A stretch of 12,778 nt of DNA. It comes from DAOTXK01 sp034435395 (GTDB taxonomy: Bacteria; Chloroflexota; Anaerolineae; Aggregatilineales; Ch27). Positions 8,095 through 12,778 of the stretch are shown here, piece after piece. Position numbers and translations under genes: made by a program. The stretch spans positions 1-12,778 of the forward strand of contig DAOTXK010000366.1 in assembly GCA_034435395.1 (NCBI GenBank), read 5' to 3'. The notes beneath the pieces are model-generated. The model ran no database searches. It saw nothing but the letters and a program-made list of their open reading frames with translations, and was not told the origin of the DNA. Every line of letters starts with the position of its first letter. Positions within the stretch are counted from its first letter, which is position 1.

Positions 8095-8682
8095 TCAGTC
8101 GTTTTTCCGCCCGAACGCGCTCGCCCACAGCGCCTCCTGCTCCGTATTCGTCAGGTCGCGCCACTGGCCCGGCTGGAGCCCTTCCAGCGTCACCGGGCCG
8201 ACCGCCCAGCGCACCAGCCGCAGCGTGGGATGCCCCACCGCCGCCGTCATGCGGCGCACCTGCCGGTTGCGCCCCTCGGTGAGGGTCAGCCGCAGCCAGC
8301 AGTCCGGCACGCGCTTCCGGTAGCGGATGGGGACCGGGCGCGGCGGCAGGTCGGGCGGCTCCGCCAGCAACTCCACCTGCGCCGGGCGGGTGCGTCCATC
8401 CGGGAGGTCCACCCCTTGGCGCAAAACCTGCAAGGCAGCCTCGTCCGGGAAGCGCTCCACCTGGACCAGATAGGTGCGGGGGTGGGCGGAGGCCGGGTCG
8501 GTCAGGCGGCCCCGCAACCGGGCGGAGTCGGCCAGGATCAGCAGCCCCTCGCTGTCGTAGTCCAGCCGCCCCGCCGCGTAAACGCCCGGCACGTCGATAT
8601 AATCGGCCAGCGTCGCCCGTCCCTGCCGGTCGGTGAACTGGGTGAGGACGTGGTATGGCTTCCAAAAGCGGATGATACGCAT
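8095..8682 (-). CDS. rluE: RluE-type 23S rRNA pseudouridine synthase
   Basis: This 195-aa protein is expected to convert a uridine of 23S rRNA (U2457 in E. coli numbering) to pseudouridine during ribosome assembly. It begins directly with the catalytic fold and lacks the N-terminal S4 domain of RsuA, RluB and RluF, which is the mark of RluE. The catalytic motif is GRLDYDSEGLLIL at 38-50, with nucleophile D41. Other family blocks are FTDRQGRATLADYI 16-29, RTYLVQVE 69-76, EGRNRQVRRM 136-145 and GHPTLRLVR 150-158. GAGG lies 6 nt before ATG 8682. The gene is divergent from the esterase gene, with 142 bp between their start codons. It stands alone rather than in an operon. Confidence 0.88.
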   Translation of the reverse strand: MRIIRFWKPYHVLTQFTDRQGRATLADYIDVPGVYAAGRLDYDSEGLLILADSARLRGRLTDPASAHPRTYLVQVERFPDEAALQVLRQGVDLPDGRTRPAQVELLAEPPDLPPRPVPIRYRKRVPDCWLRLTLTEGRNRQVRRMTAAVGHPTLRLVRWAVGPVTLEGLQPGQWRDLTNTEQEALWASAFGRKND

Positions 8683-8733
8683 CAGGCACCTCGGCTTCGG
8701 CCTCGCCGGGCTGCCGAATCGGCGGCACCGGGC

Positions 8734-8739
8734 TATACT
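8734..8739 (+). promoter_or_regulatory. Candidate -10 for the esterase gene
   Basis: TATACT matches the -10 consensus at 5 of 6 positions. CTGCCG at 8711-8716 is a poor -35 at 17-nt spacing. Transcription would give a leader of about 80 nt before ATG 8825. It lies between divergent genes where a promoter is needed. Confidence 0.35.
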
Positions 8740-8824
8740 TCATCCCTATCGTCGGTTACTGGACAAAGCCGCCCATGATCTTACCGCGTCTGAGGTGCCC
8801 TCCACGAGGGGGAAGGTGTATTTC

Positions 8825-10624
8825 ATGCGCCGTCTGAAGATATTGGCCACCGCGCTGATCATCGGCCTGCTGATGCCGGTCCTGATCCCCGCCGATCCCG
8901 CCGCCGCCGACGCCACTATCGGCACGCTGGTGGTGGGCGGCGTGGCGCGCACCTACTATGTCCACGTGCCCGCCGCCTATGAGGACACGCGCCCCGCGCC
9001 CCTGTTGATCGCCCTGCATGCCGCCGGGTCGTCCGGGCGAGCCATGGCCGCCCTGACCGGCCTGGAAGCTGCCACCGACCGGGCTGGGTTCCTGGCCGCC
9101 TTTCCCAACACGGCGGAGGCCGTCTGGGGCGAGGATGCGACCGATCCCGATGGGCCGGACGATGTCGGCTTCATCACGGCGCTGATCGATCACCTGGCCG
9201 AGACCTACGCCGTCGATCAGGAGCGGGTGTACCTGGTGGGGTTTGACAACGGCGGCCTGATGGCCTACCGCCTGGCCTGCCAGGTCCCGGACCGCTTCCA
9301 TTCGGTGGTTGTGGTGGGGCCGCTGCTGTGGCAGCGCCATGTTGATGCCTGCCCCGACCCGCCCGCCGCGCCGGTTAACGTGCTCCTGATGTACGGCACG
9401 GACGACATCCTCTACACGCCGGAGACCCACCCCTATGTCTCCATGTTCCGCCGCGAGCGGCCCGTGATCCTGGGCGCGGACGACACGCTGGATTTCTGGG
9501 TGGCGCGCAATGAGTGCGTGGAGCCGATTAGCCCGGCGGGCGTGGGGCAGGAGAGGGCGGCCAACCCCCGGGTGTATGATGCCTGCGGCGGCGGGGTGCG
9601 GGTCGCCCTGTACCGGGTGGTGGGCGGCAAGCAGCGGACCTGGCCGCGCACCGGCGACTATGCCCTCAACCGCTTTGGCATCGACGCCACTGCCATCATC
9701 ATGGGCTTCCTGACCGGGGACGACGACTGGGCGGTCCCCCAACCGGAGCCGCTGGCGGAACCGGCGCGTACCTATGTGGCCTATGTGCCGTCCACCTACG
9801 ATCCGGAGGTCCCCCTGCCGCTGGTGATCACGTTACACGGGCGGTATGGCAGCGGCCCCGGCACGGCGGCTTTCACGGGCATGAACCAGGTGGCCGAGGC
9901 GCACGGCTTCATCGCGCTTTATCCTGACGGCCTGGTCAACCCCGGCGCGGCTTACCCCTACGACACCGGCTGGAACTACTTCCGGGGCGTGCCCTACTTC
10001 CCCGATGAGGGGCCGGACGACGCAGCCTTCCTGGCGGCGCTGATCGACGATCTCACCCTTGACCTGGCCATCGACCGCACCCGCATCTACGTGAACGGCT
10101 TTTCCAACGGCGGCTTTATGGTCCATCACCTGGCCTGCCACGACCCGGAGCGGTACGCAGGCTTCGCCACCGTCGCCGGGTCGGGGTATCTGGGCATGGC
10201 GATCGGCTGCCAGGACTCGACGCCGGTGCCCCTGTTGATCATCCACGGCACGCAGGATAACAACGTCTTCTGGGATGGCCGGACGGAAACCATCAGCGGG
10301 CAGGCGGTCTATACCGTCTGGCCGGTCACGGAGGTGATCGGCTTCTGGGCGGAGCGGAATGGCTGTGATCTGGAGGACGTGCGGCGGATGGACATCCCGC
10401 CGGGTGGCCTGTCGCCAGCCACGCAGGTGCGGGTGATCACCTTTGGCGGCTGTCCGGAGGATGGCGAGGTGGCCCTCTACGGCGTCATCGGGGGTGGGCA
10501 TCAGTGGCCGGGCCGCCCGGACGGCATCACCGGCGAATTTGAGGCGGACATCAACCGGGACATCAACGCGGGCGAGGTCATGTGGGAATTTTTCTCCCGG
10601 CAGGTGCGGGCGGGAGGCGAGTGA
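8825..10624 (+). CDS. Secreted tandem esterase (PHB-depolymerase/LpqC type), N-terminal copy inactive
   Basis: This 599-aa exported protein has two copies of an alpha/beta-hydrolase of the PHB-depolymerase/feruloyl-esterase type. Residues 1-29 are a signal peptide (MRRLK, hydrophobic core, PAAADA). Copy 1 spans about 34-297 and copy 2 about 314-595. Copy 2 has an intact triad: S427 in GFSNGG, D478 in HGTQD and H559 in GGGHQWP. Copy 1 has D141 in GFDNGG and Gln/Arg (270-271) where the His should be, so it is probably catalytically dead. Four cysteines are conserved at matching places in both copies (152/438, 176/462, 231/514, 254/543), fitting two disulfides per domain outside the cell. ATG 8825 follows GGAAGG by 8 nt. 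It likely cleaves polyester or carbohydrate ester bonds; the substrate is not known. An aldo/keto reductase gene follows 45 bp downstream. Confidence 0.85.
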   Translation: MRRLKILATALIIGLLMPVLIPADPAAADATIGTLVVGGVARTYYVHVPAAYEDTRPAPLLIALHAAGSSGRAMAALTGLEAATDRAGFLAAFPNTAEAVWGEDATDPDGPDDVGFITALIDHLAETYAVDQERVYLVGFDNGGLMAYRLACQVPDRFHSVVVVGPLLWQRHVDACPDPPAAPVNVLLMYGTDDILYTPETHPYVSMFRRERPVILGADDTLDFWVARNECVEPISPAGVGQERAANPRVYDACGGGVRVALYRVVGGKQRTWPRTGDYALNRFGIDATAIIMGFLTGDDDWAVPQPEPLAEPARTYVAYVPSTYDPEVPLPLVITLHGRYGSGPGTAAFTGMNQVAEAHGFIALYPDGLVNPGAAYPYDTGWNYFRGVPYFPDEGPDDAAFLAALIDDLTLDLAIDRTRIYVNGFSNGGFMVHHLACHDPERYAGFATVAGSGYLGMAIGCQDSTPVPLLIIHGTQDNNVFWDGRTETISGQAVYTVWPVTEVIGFWAERNGCDLEDVRRMDIPPGGLSPATQVRVITFGGCPEDGEVALYGVIGGGHQWPGRPDGITGEFEADINRDINAGEVMWEFFSRQVRAGGE

Positions 10625-10669
10625 GTAGGGGCAGCCCTGTTTAGTCATCAGCAAGAGGAGTGGTTCTAC

Positions 10670-11614
10670 ATGGAAAAAAGAAGACTGGGTAATACTGATC
10701 TGGAGCTGACCGCCGTCGGCCTGGGGGCCTGGGCCATCGGCGGCGACTGGGAATGGGGCTGGGGGCCGCAGGACGAGGCCCAATCCCTGGCCACTATTCA
10801 GCGCGCCCTGGACCTGGGCATCAACTGGATCGACACGGCCCCTGCTTATGGGCTGGGCCGCTCGGAGGAGGTGGTGGGGCAGGCCATCAAGGGCCGCCGC
10901 GATGCCGTGATCATCGCCACCAAGTGCGGCCTGGTCTGGGACGACCCCCGCGCCCGCCAGGTGCACAACGATCTGCGCCCGGCCAGCATCCGGCGGGAGG
11001 TGGAGGACAGCCTGCGCCGCCTGAACGTGGAGGTCATCGATCTTTACCAGATTCACTGGCCGAAACCCGCCGAGATGGTCGAGGCGGCCTGGAGCACCCT
11101 GGCCGATCTGGTCAGGGAGGGCAAGGTCCGCTACATCGGCGTCTCTAACTTCAATGTGGCGCAAATGGAACAGTGCCGCCGCATCCATCCGATTGCCTCG
11201 CTCCAGCCGCCGTACAGCCTGCTGCGGCGCGACATCAAGGAGGACATCCTGCCCTATTGCCGGGCGCAGGGCATCGGTGTGATCCCCTACAGCCCCATGC
11301 GTTCCGGCCTGCTGACCGACCACTTTAACCCGTCTCGCCTGGCCCCCACCGACTGGCGGCGCAAGAGCCTCACCGAGGAAGATTTCGCGCGGGCCAGGGC
11401 GCTGGTGGACCGGCTGCGTCCCATCGCGGAGAAGGCCGGGAAGACGGTCGCCAACCTGGCGGTGGCCTGGGTGAACGCCCAGCCGGGCGTCACGGCGGCC
11501 ATCGTCGGGGCGCGGCGGCCCGACCAGGTGGCGCAGAACGTCCAGGCGGGCGACTGGCGGCTGTCTGAGGACGAGCTGGCGGCGGTCGCCAGGGCGTTGG
11601 ATGGGGTGGCCTGA
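10670..11614 (+). CDS. Aldo/keto reductase
   Basis: This 314-aa NADPH-dependent carbonyl reductase is a cytoplasmic TIM barrel. The catalytic tetrad is complete: D55, Y60 (in DTAPAYGLG), K85 (IIATKCG) and H129 (YQIHW). RYIGVSN at 154-160, the YSPMRSGLL loop at 207-215 and the C-terminal cofactor clamp IVGARRPDQVAQN at 278-290 are typical. The last motif has Arg residues at the 2'-phosphate side, which favours NADPH. It resembles the IolS/YajO-type branch. AGAGGAG lies about 9 nt before ATG 10670. The short gap to the secreted esterase suggests one operon, but the enzymes act in different compartments and no common substrate is evident. Confidence 0.9.
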   Translation: MEKRRLGNTDLELTAVGLGAWAIGGDWEWGWGPQDEAQSLATIQRALDLGINWIDTAPAYGLGRSEEVVGQAIKGRRDAVIIATKCGLVWDDPRARQVHNDLRPASIRREVEDSLRRLNVEVIDLYQIHWPKPAEMVEAAWSTLADLVREGKVRYIGVSNFNVAQMEQCRRIHPIASLQPPYSLLRRDIKEDILPYCRAQGIGVIPYSPMRSGLLTDHFNPSRLAPTDWRRKSLTEEDFARARALVDRLRPIAEKAGKTVANLAVAWVNAQPGVTAAIVGARRPDQVAQNVQAGDWRLSEDELAAVARALDGVA

Positions 11615-11686
11615 GCGGCTGTCTGGGGGCTTGGCGGCGCATCGCTCCTGCCGAGGGATGCTCCATCATGCCGTGTAGGGAACGTG

Positions 11687-11719
11687 GCGGCGGACGGTAA
11701 GCGAAGCGACATCCGCCGC
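11687..11719. terminator. Inverted repeat between convergent genes, possible terminator
   Basis: GCGGCGGA at 11687-11694 pairs perfectly with TCCGCCGC at 11712-11719 around a 17-nt loop. It sits in the 133-bp gap between the stop codons of the aldo/keto reductase and the M23 peptidase. No T-tract follows, so termination is a guess from position. Confidence 0.35.
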
Positions 11720-11747
11720 TTGAATGATCCTCCGGCCTGGGCCGTCG

Positions 11748-12778
11748 CTACGGCAGCCGGACCTCCAGCCAGGTGGTGCGCCGGGGATAGACGTACACCT
11801 GGTTGCGGTAGAGGGTCCGGACCCCCGATCGGATCGCCAGGTCGTAGTAGTCGGCGGGCAGGTCCCCCAGCACGAAGTTCTCCTGGAAGGTGTCGTCGCC
11901 GTTGACCGAGCCTTCGGCGTAGCTGTAGGCCGTGCGCACGAAGTCCGGGTCGGTGGCGGAGACCACGGTCAGCGGCACGTTGTAGAGGATGTTGCCGTTG
12001 GCGTCGGTGATCCGCCCGGCCAGCGTGCCGTAGCCGGAATACGGGCGGATCCACAGCTCCGGGTTGCGGGTCCGGCCGTAGTCGGTTGGATCGCCGATGC
12101 GCACCTCGAAGTGCAGGTGCGGCCCCAGCGCCACCCCCGTCGCCCCGACCCGCCCGATTTGATCCCCCTGCACGACGCGCTGGCCGTTAGTCACCTCGAT
12201 GGCTGAGAGATGCCCGTACAAGGAGAAGATCGGCTCCCCGGTATCCGCCGTGACAAAGTCGTGCTGGATGACGATGACGTTGCCATAAAAGTCCGGGCGC
12301 GGCCCGAAGATCGCGCCGATGTCGTCTCCGGCGTAGGCGACCGTGCCGTCGGCCACGGCCAGGACCGGCGTGCCCGGCTGGTTGACGATGTCGATGCCGT
12401 GGTGGACCTGCAGGCCGTTGTACGTGCTGCCGTAAGGGTAGTTGCGGGCGGCCCAGGTGGTGTAGTCGGCGGGGATCGGGCGGGCGAACCAGTAGTGGTC
12501 GTTGAGGGTCAGCGCCTGATCCAGCGGCGGGGGCGTCCAGCTGGGCTGGCCGCTGATCGGGCCGCCGGCGGCTCTGGTCGGCGTGACGGCGATGGGCTGG
12601 GTGGGGCTGGGGCGCGGCGTGTTGGTCCGGAACGGCGTGCGGCTGGGCGTGACCGTGGCCGTGGGGGTGGGGGACAGCGTGTCGGTCGGGGTGAGGGTGG
12701 GAGTCGGCGTGTCGCAGGGGGCGCCGGTGGGCACGGGCGTGCGGGTGGCCGTCGGTCGGGCCGCGACGGCGGTCTGGG
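11748..12778 (-). CDS. Secreted M23 metallopeptidase with Thr/Pro stalk, 5' end outside window
   Basis: The C-terminal part (about 343 codons) of a zinc endopeptidase that likely cuts peptidoglycan cross-links outside the membrane. The frame is still open at the window edge and reads Thr/Pro-rich sequence right to it, so the GTG at 12734 is not the start. Counting from that GTG, a TPTxTPT-type stalk runs to about 55. The LytM/M23 domain spans about 95-230, with HHGID (H111, D115), YGHLS (173-177) and HLHFEV (206-211), so zinc ligands and catalytic His are complete. Residues 236-328 form a beta-rich tail starting GTLAGRITDANGN, like carboxypeptidase-regulatory or CnaB folds, perhaps for wall or carbohydrate binding. 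The presumed signal peptide lies outside the window. Confidence 0.87.
   Translation of the reverse strand, partial: QTAVAARPTATRTPVPTGAPCDTPTPTLTPTDTLSPTPTATVTPSRTPFRTNTPRPSPTQPIAVTPTRAAGGPISGQPSWTPPPLDQALTLNDHYWFARPIPADYTTWAARNYPYGSTYNGLQVHHGIDIVNQPGTPVLAVADGTVAYAGDDIGAIFGPRPDFYGNVIVIQHDFVTADTGEPIFSLYGHLSAIEVTNGQRVVQGDQIGRVGATGVALGPHLHFEVRIGDPTDYGRTRNPELWIRPYSGYGTLAGRITDANGNILYNVPLTVVSATDPDFVRTAYSYAEGSVNGDDTFQENFVLGDLPADYYDLAIRSGVRTLYRNQVYVYPRRTTWLEVRLP
12585..12778 (-). repeat. Low-complexity Thr/Pro-coding tract
   Basis: Short imperfect repeats of the type ACNCC(N)ACN, coding TP, TPT and TPS units, fill this end of the peptidase gene and leave the plus strand very G-rich. It is a flexible extracellular linker. 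Such tracts vary in length between strains and are prone to assembly collapse. Confidence 0.7.

Noticed and set aside
8633..8824. Upstream-extended start of the esterase
   Set aside because: It would overlap the rluE start region and bury the signal peptide; ATG 8825 with GGAAGG directly precedes the signal peptide.
9236..9260. Asp in the nucleophile elbow of esterase copy 1 could mean a haloalkane-dehalogenase-like enzyme
   Set aside because: Dehalogenases still need the catalytic His, which is also lost here, and the rest of the domain matches the esterase copy.
9833..11323. A 496-codon minus-strand frame opposite the esterase and aldo/keto reductase
   Set aside because: It spans two genes with complete catalytic motifs on the other strand and shows no protein-family signal.
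12655..12720. G-quadruplex-like runs on the plus strand
   Set aside because: The G-runs are separated by a loop of about 14 nt, too long for a standard motif, and are explained by Thr/Pro codons on the minus strand.

Overview
The window is GC-rich, densely coded DNA from a bacterium, most likely a member of the Chloroflexota. This is inferred from gene style only: a zinc-ribbon/FHA protein, a heterodimeric ABC exporter, a secreted M23 peptidase with a Thr/Pro-rich stalk, and a Gram-positive-type SOS box. No rRNA or other phylogenetic marker is present. I see no tRNA, CRISPR array, insertion sequence or phage gene.

Layout. (1) 1-819, minus: 3'-truncated zinc-ribbon plus FHA protein. (2) 820-1158: divergent intergenic region with candidate promoters and a foldable leader. 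(3) 1159-3754, plus: an Old Yellow Enzyme-type flavin oxidoreductase with an unusual C-terminal three-cysteine motif, then a Gfo/Idh/MocA dehydrogenase. A long hairpin lies in the 100-bp gap between them. (4) 3755-3830: convergent junction with a perfect 10-bp hairpin. (5) 3831-7511, minus: a two-gene operon for a heterodimeric ABC exporter whose two ATP sites are visibly asymmetric. (6) 7512-8094: the control region of that exporter. It holds a near-consensus sigma70 promoter whose spacer contains a perfect match to the Bacillus-type LexA/SOS box. Upstream of this lie an intrinsic terminator and a second strong promoter, which together define a short transcript of about 200 nt with a possible 26-codon leader ORF. 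(7) 8095-8682, minus: RluE-type pseudouridine synthase. (8) 8825-10624, plus: secreted tandem esterase of the PHB-depolymerase/feruloyl-esterase type, with a dead N-terminal copy and an intact C-terminal copy. (9) 10670-11614, plus: aldo/keto reductase. (10) 11748-12778, minus: 5'-truncated M23 metallopeptidase with a C-terminal beta-sandwich.

The most interesting part is the control region at 7541-7837. Exporter genes of the BmrC/BmrD type sit behind a candidate leader-ORF/terminator module, which recalls ribosome-mediated attenuation of bmrCD in Bacillus, and behind a promoter with an embedded SOS box. Both readings are inferences from sequence pattern and are testable. The oxidoreductase pair and the esterase/aldo-keto reductase pair look like ordinary metabolic operons whose substrates I cannot name.
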